The notes: a model not told the origin generated them from the letters alone. Shown: positions 25,978 to 34,616, numbered from the stretch's first letter. The stretch is 64,000 nucleotides of DNA from Paenibacillus sp. FSL H7-0331 (GCF_001956045.1 NZ_MRTH01000010.1:212897-276896), one strand, 5' to 3'. Numbers and translations: made by a program.

Positions 25978-27525
25978 CTAGACTTTACCATCAAGCATTT
26001 GCGCTCTTCTTCGCATAGCTTCACGCTCTTCTGCACTCCGTGAGGCCGCTGCTGTGCTTGGCTTGTCCTCCACCGTAGGAAGCAGCGGTTTCTGTCTCAC
26101 TCCACCACGTGCTGTACCCGTACTACGTCCGCCCGCGGCTCCACCTGTACCAGTTCGGCTGCCTGTGCGAGGGGCCGTCTTACTCTCCTGATACTTGGAC
26201 TGCTCGCGTATATATTGCACAGCCTGCTCGAAAGAGTTCACCTGCTTGGCCAGCATATCCGTAACGCTGAACTCTATCGATGCCTTGGACCATGAGCGTT
26301 TGTTCATATATAAGTAATGGATCATGACATTGATAACTTCCTCTTTCAAGCCATAATTCAAATCGACCTTCGCCAGCGTATCCAGCAGTCCGTCCGGTAC
26401 GGTGCCTTTGGAAAAGATTTTCTCCAATAAAAAGATATAGGGCTCATTCCGTAAAATATAGTTGTACTGATGCTGATTGCATTCGCCCTGGAAAATATCC
26501 GGTACCTGCAAATAAAACTCCATTTCAACTGTCTTGTCACTAGCGATGTCTGCACCGTTCTCCTGATTAGATGACGCTGCTCCACGTGTCTGTTGATCGA
26601 CCTTAGCCAAATAACGCCCGCGTTCCTCACCACGCTTCTTATCCTGTCGAAAGACCATGTTCGCCTTGTGCTGCAGCAGTTCAAGCATCAACTCGCCCTG
26701 CGGATCAAACACACCATCCTCGTCCAACAGCCGGCAAATGTCCGTTAGATACAAGCCGTACTTCTTGGCAACATAATTAATTTGTCCCATCTGCTCCGGC
26801 TCGTATTTCAATTGCTCCACGAACACACGATTGCCCGATTCCCGCGGAAAATGCATAATGATATCCGAATACTGAAAGCCTTTATTTGCACTCTCAGGCT
26901 TGGTTTCCGAAGGTTTGGACACTGCCGTTTCAAAAAATGCCTGCTCCATTTCCAGATCAATGACCTGCGAATTCAAATGAAACAGCTCGTAGAAAGGAAC
27001 CGACAAATTTTCCTCATTGGCACCCTTCAACTCGTCTGATTCTGGCAGCACCAGCTCATCACGCAGCGAATAGATCATATATTTGCCAACCTTGTCCCTG
27101 AGCAGCAGGGTCAAATGCTGGTTTTTAAAAAATTCATTCGGTGACAATGGGGCTGACAGCGTGTAGACATACACATAATCATCCGAAACTTCGGCGAACT
27201 TCCGCGTCGTTTTCAGTAGGCCCACAGCCTCCAGCTTCGCTGTCTGTTCAATAAAATATTTGCGTCCACGCTCCCCAGTCTCCAGCTCCAGCGATAAGAA
27301 CAGCCTTCGCTGCTGCTCGGTAGCCGAGTATCCAACCTTATCGATTGGCAGCTGCAGAAACAGCGTATGATACAGGCTGACCGCATACGCTCCGATCATA
27401 GGCTGATAGATTGTGGAGAGCATTTTCATATCCAAACCACTTAATGAAAAATCACGCGCCACATAAAAACGGTGATATTCCGAGAAATGATGCATATTCG
27501 TAATTCGCATTAACTCAAATCCCAT
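25978..27525 (-). CDS. dnaB: Replication initiation and membrane attachment protein DnaB
   Basis: This 515-residue protein works with DnaD and DnaI in helicase loading at oriC and restart sites. The N-terminal winged-helix region (MLSTIYQPMIGAYAVSLYHT) and the later DDBH-type helical domain (SKGTVPDGLLDTLAKVDLNY) fit the DnaB/DnaD family. A low-complexity Gly/Arg/Thr-rich stretch near residues 455-490 is likely a disordered linker. It is about 40 residues longer than the Bacillus protein. The start is uncertain: no strong ribosome site precedes any of the first three ATGs. Confidence 0.9.
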   Translation of the reverse strand: MGFELMRITNMHHFSEYHRFYVARDFSLSGLDMKMLSTIYQPMIGAYAVSLYHTLFLQLPIDKVGYSATEQQRRLFLSLELETGERGRKYFIEQTAKLEAVGLLKTTRKFAEVSDDYVYVYTLSAPLSPNEFFKNQHLTLLLRDKVGKYMIYSLRDELVLPESDELKGANEENLSVPFYELFHLNSQVIDLEMEQAFFETAVSKPSETKPESANKGFQYSDIIMHFPRESGNRVFVEQLKYEPEQMGQINYVAKKYGLYLTDICRLLDEDGVFDPQGELMLELLQHKANMVFRQDKKRGEERGRYLAKVDQQTRGAASSNQENGADIASDKTVEMEFYLQVPDIFQGECNQHQYNYILRNEPYIFLLEKIFSKGTVPDGLLDTLAKVDLNYGLKEEVINVMIHYLYMNKRSWSKASIEFSVTDMLAKQVNSFEQAVQYIREQSKYQESKTAPRTGSRTGTGGAAGGRSTGTARGGVRQKPLLPTVEDKPSTAAASRSAEEREAMRRRAQMLDGKV

Positions 27526-27594
27526 CCATGAATTGTTACTAGTCTAGTAAACTACATTTTAACATAGATTTCGACAGGATGTTATCGCCTGATT

Positions 27595-27924
27595 TCAATC
27601 CGTCTTTCCCCACTTGACCGCCCACTTGTCCATCTCCTTCAGTGCGGTCTGAAAATCCGCCCCTTTTTCTGTCAATGAATATTCTACCGCGACGGGTACA
27701 GAAGGAAATACAACACGTAAAACAATCCCATTTTTCTCCAGGTGCCGCAGCACATCGGTTAAAGATTGTGTCTTGATAATCGCTAAGTCCCTATGCAGCT
27801 GCTTGAAGCGCTTAGGCCCTTTGGACAGCTCGGCGATCACCAGAAAAGCCCATTTGGCCCCGAGTATTTGCAGCACAGAACAAATGCTGGTGAATTCCTG
27901 CTTCTCTTCATTCACTATTTCCAA
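27595..27924 (-). CDS. HxlR family transcriptional regulator
   Basis: The 109-residue winged-helix regulator has the family core ICSVLQILGAKWAFLVIAEL and RFKQLHRDLAIIKTQSLTDV. The start is TTG at 27924 with AGGTGA upstream. It is divergent from an MFS exporter (28120) with two perfect inverted repeats in the shared region, so it very likely controls that transporter and itself. Confidence 0.88.
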   Translation of the reverse strand: MEIVNEEKQEFTSICSVLQILGAKWAFLVIAELSKGPKRFKQLHRDLAIIKTQSLTDVLRHLEKNGIVLRVVFPSVPVAVEYSLTEKGADFQTALKEMDKWAVKWGKTD

Positions 27925-27936
27925 ACCATATCACCT

Positions 27937-27983
27937 ACTTACTTAAAATTAGTAAGTCCATTTATTTGGATAATGTCCAAATA
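27937..27983. promoter_or_regulatory. Two perfect inverted repeats between HxlR and MFS genes
   Basis: ACTTACT-N7-AGTAAGT lies at 27937-27957 and TATTTGGA-N5-TCCAAATA at 27963-27983. The first has the size and half-site type typical of HxlR/MarR-fold operators; the second may be for another regulator or for the MFS promoter. Confidence 0.55.
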
Positions 27984-28119
27984 GTTTGCCTTCTTACATT
28001 TATATTGTAACCTCATTATAATTCAATCAAATGATCTCGCAAAGGCCTAATAACGAACATCCATAAGCTGGTTATAGGTGATCAGACGGTACTGCGAGTT
28101 ACAGAAAGGATTGAATGTA

Positions 28120-29304
28120 ATGAATCGACTCCCTATTTATCTGCTAGCTCTTGGAGTGTTCTTCACCGCAACCTCCGAACTGGTCGTCTCTGGAATATTG
28201 CAGGTCATTGCCGATGATTTGAGTATTTCCATCTCTCTTGCCGGACAATTGATTACAGCTTATTCGCTATCGTTTGCGATTGGAACTCCCATCCTGATTT
28301 CACTCACTGCCCGTATGGGACGCAGACAAGTGTTGGTGGGCTCACTCACCGTATTTATACTCGGTTGTCTGATATCCTTTGCAAGTGGACATATCGCGAT
28401 GCTGATGATATCCCGAATCATACTTGGAGTCAGCTCAGGTGTTTACCTTGTCACTGCATTAAGCACCGCTGCGAGGATTGTTCCCCCCGAGAAGCTGGGC
28501 AGCACAATCGGTACGATCATTCTCGGTTTTAGCAGCGCGATGATCCTTGGTGTCCCAATAGGGATAGCTATTACCAACTGGCTGAGCTGGCAGGCGATTT
28601 TTATTGTATTAGCGTTATTCAGTGTATGGATTACATTCGTGATATACCGCCTTCTTCCCAATATCGAAGGGGATGCTCCTGTTCCGTTCCAGCAGCAATT
28701 CAAAGTGCTGGGCAGTATGGTCATCGTGAGTGGTTTGTTGTTCACCTTTTTTAGAGAATCCGGGAATTCCATCCTGTTCACTTACTTAACTCCATTTATT
28801 CAGGACATTTATCATGTGAAATTTACCAGTATCAGCATCATTATGCTTGTGTTTGGTCTGTTTGGCGCATTCGGCTCCCGTTTTGGAGGGTATGGCGTTG
28901 ACAGGTGGGGGGCGGCTCGTATGGTAACTTTGAGTGTGGTCATTCATGTGGCTGTACTGGCTCTGCTTCCGCTTTTTGCCGATTCGCTTATGATAGGGTT
29001 AGTGCTGCTCACCGTCATGGTGGTGTCTATGTTCATGTCCGGTCCGGCTATCCAAACGTATTTTATTCAACAAGCGCCGCAGTCGTCAGGTCTCGTTCTC
29101 AGTATAAATACATCGATTGTTCATTTGGGATTAGCGGCGGGTGCTGGAGCAGGTGGGGTGTTGATCAGCACGTCTTCAACAGTCCTTTACAATCCATGGC
29201 TGGCTAGCTCTATTGTAACACTCGGGCTGGTTGCTGTACTCATCAGTTTTTGGTCAGGAAAACAACGATCGATTAAGCTTAGAGGGAAAACAGCAAAGCT
29301 GTGA
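28120..29304 (+). CDS. MFS efflux transporter (DHA1 type)
   Basis: This is a 394-residue transporter with twelve predicted helices. The start at 28120 (MNRLPIYLLALGVFFTATSE) gives the usual N-terminus of arabinose-efflux/multidrug DHA1 proteins and follows AAAGGA; the frame is open to 28078. The motif RMGRRQVLVGSL is MFS motif A and GVSSGVYLVTALSTAAR fits helix 4. The substrate is unknown. The divergent HxlR regulator suggests inducible efflux. Confidence 0.87.
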   Translation: MNRLPIYLLALGVFFTATSELVVSGILQVIADDLSISISLAGQLITAYSLSFAIGTPILISLTARMGRRQVLVGSLTVFILGCLISFASGHIAMLMISRIILGVSSGVYLVTALSTAARIVPPEKLGSTIGTIILGFSSAMILGVPIGIAITNWLSWQAIFIVLALFSVWITFVIYRLLPNIEGDAPVPFQQQFKVLGSMVIVSGLLFTFFRESGNSILFTYLTPFIQDIYHVKFTSISIIMLVFGLFGAFGSRFGGYGVDRWGAARMVTLSVVIHVAVLALLPLFADSLMIGLVLLTVMVVSMFMSGPAIQTYFIQQAPQSSGLVLSINTSIVHLGLAAGAGAGGVLISTSSTVLYNPWLASSIVTLGLVAVLISFWSGKQRSIKLRGKTAKL

Positions 29305-29361
29305 TTGCGCTTTCTTCTATTAGAATATGCGACATGATCAGGTCAGACGCACTCCGTATTG

Positions 29362-29409
29362 AAAAAGCTCCCGTAAGCTTTGTCGCAACAAACCCTTCGG
29401 GAGCTTTCC
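29362..29409. terminator. Shared terminator between MFS gene and ywbE
   Basis: AAAGCTCCCG and CGGGAGCTTT form a ten-base perfect stem with A and T tracts on the outside. It serves the convergent genes ending at 29304 and 29413. Confidence 0.75.
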
Positions 29410-29412
29410 ATT

Positions 29413-29610
29413 TCAGTCTGTAATAATTTCCTTGACTCTGCCCACAGTTCCATCCACGAGCCGGACCTTGATCCCATGCGGGTGGTTTGGTGAATTTGTC
29501 AGGATATCCTTGACCACACCTGCGGTCAGCTTGCCACTCCTCTGGTCTTGCTTTTGAACTACCTGTACCTTGCGTCCTGGCACTACATCCTTACGTTGCT
29601 GGCCATTCAT
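29413..29610 (-). CDS. ywbE: YwbE family (DUF2196) protein
   Basis: The 65-residue basic protein matches the YwbE family closely: RKDVVPGRKVQVVQKQDQRS and VKDILTNSPNHPHGIKVRL are its hallmark segments. It is conserved in Firmicutes and has no established function. It is the last gene before a shared terminator. Confidence 0.88.
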   Translation of the reverse strand: MNGQQRKDVVPGRKVQVVQKQDQRSGKLTAGVVKDILTNSPNHPHGIKVRLVDGTVGRVKEIITD

Positions 29611-29665
29611 TATAGCTCACACCTGCTTTCCTCTTACGCTGCACGCTTGGCTTATGTACAGGTCG

Positions 29666-29950
29666 TTAAAACATTTGGTAACCTTTATCACGTAAAGCCT
29701 TAATGGTCCAGCCACTGAGTGCCGCTCCCAATAATCCGCCGACAGCCGGCACATAATCAACAAATGAATACTCCGCAATATTGGATGCGAGAGAGCCTGT
29801 CCCCCAACCCCAATAAATGATTAATCCGATAACCAGCACAATATAGCCATAAATCGGAAACCATGTCGTTTTCATCAGCATGTTCAATATAAAACCGAGA
29901 CCGAAGAACAACACGAGCAACAGCACGGTAACAATCATCAGTTGCAGCAC
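29666..29950 (-). CDS. yuiB: YuiB-like small membrane protein
   Basis: The 94-residue protein has three to four membrane segments (VLLLVLFFGLGFILNML, then WFPIYGYIVLVIGLIIYW). I chose the GTG at 29950 because AAGGAG is nine bases upstream; the longer frame from a TTG at 29968 lacks a ribosome site. LFFGLGFILNMLMKTTW resembles YuiB of Bacillus, which lies in the same neighbourhood (yumB, yumC, yutM, yuzB, yutJ). The function is unknown. Confidence 0.65.
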   Translation of the reverse strand: MLQLMIVTVLLLVLFFGLGFILNMLMKTTWFPIYGYIVLVIGLIIYWGWGTGSLASNIAEYSFVDYVPAVGGLLGAALSGWTIKALRDKGYQMF

Positions 29951-30017
29951 AATCCCCAACTCCTTCAATCGAATGCATCACTATATATTCTATAGAAATT
30001 TTAGCTCCGGGTAAAGT

Positions 30018-30039
30018 GAACGCTTCATGAACGCTTCAT
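30018..30039. repeat. Perfect tandem 11-bp repeat upstream of hemQ
   Basis: GAACGCTTCAT occurs twice without spacing, one helical turn apart. Such repeats are typical binding sites of response regulators, but none is assigned. Confidence 0.5.
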
Positions 30040-30071
30040 ATTTTATATATGTACCTTGAGCATCTAACCAT

Positions 30072-30100
30072 TTGCCCTTTGCTGTCGATTTCGTTACAAT
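30072..30100 (+). promoter_or_regulatory. Promoter of hemQ
   Basis: TTGCCC (30072-30077), 17 bases and TACAAT (30095-30100) lie 103 bp upstream of the hemQ start. Confidence 0.55.
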
Positions 30101-30203
30101 AATACAGGCGAGATGGTGTTGCCTCACCGTTTCTTATTCGTAAGAGATACGTTGATATGCTTATATGTAATATCCCTATTCATACATAGAAGGAGTGTTC
30201 TTA

Positions 30204-30950
30204 ATGAGCGAAGCAATGCAAACCCTTGAGGGCTGGTACGTTTTAAATGATTTCCGTGCAATTGACTGGACGGCATGGAAAAGCTTAAGCAAGCAAGAAA
30301 GAGGTCGCGCGGAGGACGAGCTGTACAGCTTATTAGCCCAATATCAGGCTACTGAGGATCAGCGTGAAGGCAGTACAGCCTTCTATTCTATCGTTGGGCA
30401 AAAAGCTGATTTTATGTTCATGCATCTACGGGAAACGCTTGAAGAGCTGAACGAGTTGGAAACGGCGTTTAACAAAACCTTGTTTGCACAAGTGACCATT
30501 CCGACATTCTCTTACGTATCTGTAGTTGAGCTGGGCAGCTACATGGCCAAACCGGGTACAGATCCAATGGAAGATCCTGATATTGTTGCGCGCCTGAAGC
30601 CAACATTACCTAAAGCACGCCATGTCTGCTTCTACCCTATGAACAAACGCCGCGAAGGTAACGACAATTGGTATATGCTGTCCGTAGACGAGCGCCGTGG
30701 ATTTATGCGTGCACATGGCATGATCGGACGTAGTTATGCCGGTAAAATCAAGCAAATTATCGCGGGCTCGATCGGCCTTGATGATTGGGAATGGGGCGTT
30801 ACCTTATTTGCAGAAGATGCCCTGCAGTTCAAAAAAATCGTTCATGAAATGCGGTTTGATGAAACAAGCGCACGCTTTGGTGAATTCGGTGAATTCTATG
30901 TGGGCAATCTGCTTAATCGCGACAAAATGGAAACTATGCTCAAGCTATAA
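30204..30950 (+). CDS. hemQ: Coproheme decarboxylase HemQ
   Basis: HemQ makes protoheme from coproheme in the last step of the Gram-positive heme pathway. The 248-residue protein has the catalytic-tyrosine region [20 protein letters not shown] and the proximal histidine in [16 protein letters not shown], both typical of the chlorite-dismutase-like family in Firmicutes. I chose the ATG at 30204, with GGAG eight bases upstream; a GTG three codons earlier is possible. A terminator follows. Adjacent redox and heme-related genes (NDH-2, yumC, ctaA at 40.4 kb) fit. Confidence 0.95.
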   Translation: MSEAMQTLEGWYVLNDFRAIDWTAWKSLSKQERGRAEDELYSLLAQYQATEDQREGSTAFYSIVGQKADFMFMHLRETLEELNELETAFNKTLFAQVTIPTFSYVSVVELGSYMAKPGTDPMEDPDIVARLKPTLPKARHVCFYPMNKRREGNDNWYMLSVDERRGFMRAHGMIGRSYAGKIKQIIAGSIGLDDWEWGVTLFAEDALQFKKIVHEMRFDETSARFGEFGEFYVGNLLNRDKMETMLKL

Positions 30951-30957
30951 CATCATT

Positions 30958-31003
30958 AAAAGCCTTGCAACTACCGAAGATTTCGGATGCTGCAAGGCTT
31001 TTT
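30958..31003. terminator. Terminator between hemQ and the convergent 92-codon gene
   Basis: AAAAGCCTTGCA and TGCAAGGCTTTTT pair; an inner CCGAAGATTTCGG hairpin fills the loop. Confidence 0.75.
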
Positions 31004-31009
31004 CACACA

Positions 31010-31288
31010 TTATTCGTCGTCTTCGTCTTCATCATCGAATCTGTCATCCCGATTGGCCTCAGCCTTTTGTGCCAGATAAGCCTCAGTGTCCCGATCACGC
31101 TGACGCGACTTTTCCTTTAACCGCTCGATGGCGGGTAGAATAAGAATGTCGATTTCTTTTTGCACCGTATAAACCAGATCATAACGGGTCTGGGATTCCA
31201 GAAAATGTCCCACATCAATCAGTGCGTTATAGCGGTCCAGCTCTTCCCTTTTCAATAACCCGCGTACCTGTACGCTGCAGTGCCGCAT
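31010..31288 (-). CDS. Small hypothetical protein with acidic tail
   Basis: The 92-residue protein begins MRHCSVQVRGLLKREELDRY and ends in an acidic tail (RFDDEDEDDE). The middle is helical and charged. It starts two bases from the stop of the NDH-2 gene, so it is translationally linked to it. I do not recognise the family; the tight coupling suggests a role with the dehydrogenase. Confidence 0.65.
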   Translation of the reverse strand: MRHCSVQVRGLLKREELDRYNALIDVGHFLESQTRYDLVYTVQKEIDILILPAIERLKEKSRQRDRDTEAYLAQKAEANRDDRFDDEDEDDE

Positions 31289-31290
31289 AT

Positions 31291-32481
31291 CTAGAAACGG
31301 CCTTTCTTCAGCACCAGAGGAATGCCGCCAATAATGTACAGGTACCGCATATCGATAACCTTTTTCATAATAGCTGCCATACCGCCTTTTACTTTACGTG
31401 AACCAACAATACCGATGGCTTCGCCGCGTCCAAGTGAAGCTACTGTACCTTTGCTTTCATAGGTAAAGCTCTTAAGCTGCTCACCGCGAATCGATGCAAC
31501 CAGATTGTGTGCACAGATATCCGCCTGCTGAATCGAAATTTGGGCAGTTGGTGGATATGGGCGACCTTCCGGGCTGAATACAAGCGAGCAATCGCCTAGT
31601 ACATACACATTATCATGACCAGGAGCACGCAGGTTTTCATCAACCTTGATTCTTCCACGCATCGTTTCAAAGCCCGCATCATCAAGCATATGGTTACCAC
31701 GAATACCGCCGGTCCAAACAACTGTTGCTGCTTTGATTTCTTCTCCGGTTGCCAGAATGACCCCATCTGGTGTGCATTCTTTGATCGCTGTGGCAATTTT
31801 GAAGGTTACCCCTTTGTTTTGCAGCACATTCATCGCATATTCAACAAGCTCCGGGTCAAAACCAGGCAGTGCTGTTGGCGCAGCTTCAACGTTATATACT
31901 TTCACAAGGGAAGGATCGACATCATATTCTTTGCACAGCTTCGGAATGCGGTCTGTGATCTCTCCAATAAATTCGATTCCTGTAAATCCAGCTCCGCCTA
32001 CGATAAAAGTCAAGTAATCCAGACGGTTCGGCTCCCGTTTAAACCGGGCAAATTGATACTCGATGTGCTCACGAATAAAGCGAACACTGTTAATACTGCG
32101 AATGCTCAGCGCATATTCCTTCAAGCCAGGAATACCAAAGGTTTCAGGCTCTCCGCCCAATCCCACAACCAAATAATCGTAAGAAAGTGTACCTTCTTCC
32201 AGTATAACCTTCTTCTCTTGTGGCCGAATTTGAACAACTGTCGATTTAACAAAATCAATTTTGAATTCATCAATTAGCTTAAGAATATTGACACGCGCAT
32301 TCTCGGGATTATCCGTTCCTGCAGCCGGCATGTGTAAATGTGTAGTAATATAGTGGTAGTCATGTTTGTTAACAAGTGTTACATCAGCTTCGTTATAGTT
32401 CAATTCCTTTTGCAAGCGAATAGCCGTAACAATACCGCCATATCCTGCTCCCAAAATGACTATTCGAGGTATTCGACTCAT
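31291..32481 (-). CDS. yumB: Type II NADH dehydrogenase (NDH-2, YumB-like)
   Basis: The 396-residue flavoprotein transfers electrons from NADH to menaquinone at the membrane without pumping protons. Motifs: FAD-binding IVILGAGYGGIVTAIRLQKE, NAD-binding FIVGGAGFTGIEFIGEI, the quinone-side TVVWTGGIRGN and the C-terminal FAD contact VYVLGDCSLVF with PPTAQISIQQADIC. GGAAGGG precedes the ATG. A Rex-like site at 32550-32567 suggests control by NADH/NAD ratio. Position in a yui/yum/yut-type cluster supports the YumB name. Confidence 0.88.
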   Translation of the reverse strand: MSRIPRIVILGAGYGGIVTAIRLQKELNYNEADVTLVNKHDYHYITTHLHMPAAGTDNPENARVNILKLIDEFKIDFVKSTVVQIRPQEKKVILEEGTLSYDYLVVGLGGEPETFGIPGLKEYALSIRSINSVRFIREHIEYQFARFKREPNRLDYLTFIVGGAGFTGIEFIGEITDRIPKLCKEYDVDPSLVKVYNVEAAPTALPGFDPELVEYAMNVLQNKGVTFKIATAIKECTPDGVILATGEEIKAATVVWTGGIRGNHMLDDAGFETMRGRIKVDENLRAPGHDNVYVLGDCSLVFSPEGRPYPPTAQISIQQADICAHNLVASIRGEQLKSFTYESKGTVASLGRGEAIGIVGSRKVKGGMAAIMKKVIDMRYLYIIGGIPLVLKKGRF

Positions 32482-32536
32482 GGTTAATCCCTTCCATCCG
32501 TTAGTTTCTTTTTCTTTTTATCATTCATTGTAATTG

Positions 32537-32567
32537 TTCACAAAATCATTTGTGAAAATTTACACAA
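32537..32567. promoter_or_regulatory. Rex-like operator upstream of NDH-2
   Basis: TTGTGAAAATTTACACAA (32550-32567) matches the Rex consensus TTGTGAA-N4-TTCACAA at 13 of 14 fixed positions. An overlapping dyad TTCACAAA-ATCA-TTTGTGAA (32537-32556) shares its left half. In Bacillus Rex represses ndh at low NADH. Confidence 0.6.
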
Positions 32568-32917
32568 AGTACATCGCGGGTCATTTTCTAACGAATAGTT
32601 TGATCCAATTGAAATAAAAATATGACCGTTCACGTGTCAGAAATCACATCTGTGTAAACAAGTTCTCAAGACATAGTATACTGTAAAGTGACAAATAGCA
32701 AGTTTTGTTTTGGTTAATATACAGGTAAAAAACGTAAACTAACAAGAGTATTTAAACGTTTCCTCCTAATTGCTGACTATTTTCTGCAGCTCCTTACGTT
32801 TCCTATATGATAGCTTTACGACTTCCATTCATATATTCACTCATTGTTCACAAATTTATCATGTAATATATCCTTCCATTCTGTCATCATGTATAATATA
32901 ATTCGAATATTAATAAT

Positions 32918-32948
32918 TGATAGTCATTATCAATGATAATTATTATCA
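32918..32948. promoter_or_regulatory. Two Fur boxes upstream of yumC
   Basis: TGATAGTCATTATCA (32918-32932) matches the Fur 7-1-7 core at 13 of 14 fixed positions and TGATAATTATTATCA (32934-32948) at all 14. Their starts are 16 bp apart. A TATAAT at 32892-32897 lies just upstream. Iron repression of the ferredoxin/flavodoxin reductase is expected. Confidence 0.8.
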
Positions 32949-32985
32949 CTGATATTTAATTAATTCAGGGAGGTACAATAAGCAC

Positions 32986-33972
32986 ATGCAAAATGAGATT
33001 GTGGATATTATTATCGTAGGCGGCGGTCCTGCTGGTATGTTTGCCGCTTTTTATGGAGGTATGCGTCAAGCAAGCGTAAAAATTATTGAAAGTATGCCCC
33101 AATTAGGTGGTCAATTGGCTGCTTTGTATCCGGAAAAATATATTTATGACGTAGCCGGCTTCCCAAAAGTAACGGCTCAGGAGCTCGTTAATAACCTGGA
33201 GCGTCAGTTGAAGCACTTCCCTATGGATGTTCGTCTGGAAGAAAAAGTATTGCAAGTGATCAAGAAGGATGAGCGTTTGTTCGAAGTCGTGACAGACAAA
33301 GGCGTGCATACCTCCAAGGCGGTTATCATTACCGGAGGCGTAGGCGCATTCGAGCCAAGACGTCTGGAGCTGCTGGAAGCTTCCAAATACGAGAAGAAAA
33401 ACCTTCACTACTTCGTGAGTGATTTGCATAAATTCAAAGGCCAAAAGGTGCTGATCAGCGGTGGCGGCGACTCTGCTGTTGACTGGGCGCTCATGTTGGA
33501 GCCAATTGCCGAGAAAGTTTATCTGACACATCGTCGTGATAAATTCCGTGCTCATGAGCATAGTGTGGAAAACTTGAATAAATCCACGGTTGAAATTTTA
33601 ACCCCCAAAGAAATTACCGCGCTTCACGGTGAGGATTATATCAACAGAGTTGTACTGACTGATTGCAAAAGCGGTGTAACGACTGATGTCGACGTTGATG
33701 CGGTTATCGTCAACTTTGGTTTCATTTCCTCTCTGGGCCCGATCGCTGAATGGGGCTTTGAAATCGACAATGGCTCTATTATCGTCGATTCCCGCATGGA
33801 GACCAGTATCCCCGGGATTTTTGCCGCCGGTGACATTACCACTTATCCGGGCAAGCTGAAGCTGATTGCTGTAGGATTTGGCGAAGCGCCAACTGCTATT
33901 AACAATGCGAAAGTATATATCGATCCTACTGCCAAATTATCCCCAGGTCATAGCAGCAATATGAAAATGTAG
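32986..33972 (+). CDS. yumC: Ferredoxin--NADP+ reductase, thioredoxin reductase-like (YumC)
   Basis: The 328-residue flavoprotein reduces ferredoxin or flavodoxin with NADPH. It has the FAD motif [20 protein letters not shown], the NADPH motif [18 protein letters not shown] and the second FAD contact [14 protein letters not shown], and it lacks the CxxC of thioredoxin reductases (FAD-domain and NADPH-domain loops have no such pair), as in YumC. GGAGG lies 12 bases upstream of the ATG, a little far. Fur boxes precede it. Confidence 0.93.
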   Translation: MQNEIVDIIIVGGGPAGMFAAFYGGMRQASVKIIESMPQLGGQLAALYPEKYIYDVAGFPKVTAQELVNNLERQLKHFPMDVRLEEKVLQVIKKDERLFEVVTDKGVHTSKAVIITGGVGAFEPRRLELLEASKYEKKNLHYFVSDLHKFKGQKVLISGGGDSAVDWALMLEPIAEKVYLTHRRDKFRAHEHSVENLNKSTVEILTPKEITALHGEDYINRVVLTDCKSGVTTDVDVDAVIVNFGFISSLGPIAEWGFEIDNGSIIVDSRMETSIPGIFAAGDITTYPGKLKLIAVGFGEAPTAINNAKVYIDPTAKLSPGHSSNMKM

Positions 33973-34084
33973 TTTGTCAACAAGAAGCTCATCATTTTGA
34001 ACCAAAAAGGATATTCCTTCCGGCCAAGCCCGAATTTGGAATATCCTTTTTAGATTGCCTTGTCGTTCCAATCTATGATGAGAA

Positions 34085-34240
34085 TTAGCTAACCTGCGCT
34101 TCGCCATTAGTGTAGTAGTCCAAATTAATTTGGCGATGTTTGATCTCGTCCCTCAGCAGATTAATGAATTCTGCCTCAAGCTTCAAATCGAGGGCTTTGA
34201 AATAACAGTGAATCAGTACTTCATTGCTCATTAACCTCAT
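34085..34240 (-). CDS. sda: Sda, sporulation histidine kinase inhibitor
   Basis: The 51-codon gene encodes MRLMSNEVLIHCYFKALDLK, then LEAEFINLLRDEIKHRQINL and a short tail. The pattern MRxLSxExLIxxYFKAxxxxLxxxFIxLxxxEIKRR is that of Bacillus Sda, a helical hairpin that blocks the KinA phosphorelay kinase when replication is disturbed. I chose the first ATG because GGGTGA precedes it and the N-terminus aligns with Sda. A cluster of DnaA boxes lies upstream, as in Bacillus. Confidence 0.9.
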   Translation of the reverse strand: MRLMSNEVLIHCYFKALDLKLEAEFINLLRDEIKHRQINLDYYTNGEAQVS

Positions 34241-34272
34241 CAATAATCACCCAAATTCTGTAAAGTAAAATC

Positions 34273-34301
34273 ATATTACCATGTTCAACCTAATAGAACA
34301 A
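34273..34301 (-). promoter_or_regulatory. Promoter of sda
   Basis: On the minus strand TTGTTC (34296-34301), 17 bases and TAATAT (34273-34278) lie 33 bp before the start. The nearest DnaA box is 8 bp upstream of the -35. Confidence 0.6.
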
Positions 34302-34309
34302 GTGTTCCG

Positions 34310-34408
34310 TTATCCACAGGATCTTGTGTATAAGCTGTGCGCAATTTGTTGGTAAGTGTAATAAAGTGACTGATAGCGCAGTGGATAATGTGGACAAGGT
34401 TATACACA
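34310..34408. promoter_or_regulatory. Cluster of five DnaA boxes upstream of sda
   Basis: Boxes: TTATCCACA at 34310-34318 (+, perfect), TTATACACA at 34325-34333 (-), TTATCCACT at 34380-34388 (-), TTGTCCACA at 34389-34397 (-) and TTATACACA at 34400-34408 (+). A weaker TTGCGCACA (-) lies near 34336-34344. In Bacillus DnaA activates sda through boxes in this position. Confidence 0.85.
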
Positions 34409-34550
34409 GGTGATTAACTTCGAAATTTGTCGTAAAATTTATATGATAGTTTTGGAAGTTTTCCCCATAATAAGATGATTTTATTTTATTTACCCCATTC
34501 TTATAGTTTGAATCGTTTTACAGCAATTTGACACGTATATATAAGCATAC

Positions 34551-34602
34551 AAAAAAGCCCCCTATCCTCTGGATGCATTTGCATCTACAGGACTGGAGGC
34601 TT
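34551..34602 (-). terminator. Terminator of the erpA-like gene
   Basis: On the minus strand a long imperfect stem from AGCCTCCAGTCCTGTAGATGC to GCATCCAGAGGATAGGGGGCT ends in six T. Confidence 0.75.
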
Positions 34603-34616
34603 CATCTGATGAAGTC

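Noticed and set aside
31615..32277. A 220-codon open frame on the plus strand opposite NDH-2
   Set aside because: It is an antisense shadow of a well-conserved flavoprotein gene, with no protein-like motif.
32752..32762. A TTTAAACGTTT match similar to the LacI operator at 12075
   Set aside because: Only half of the palindrome is kept, and it lies in an unrelated promoter region.
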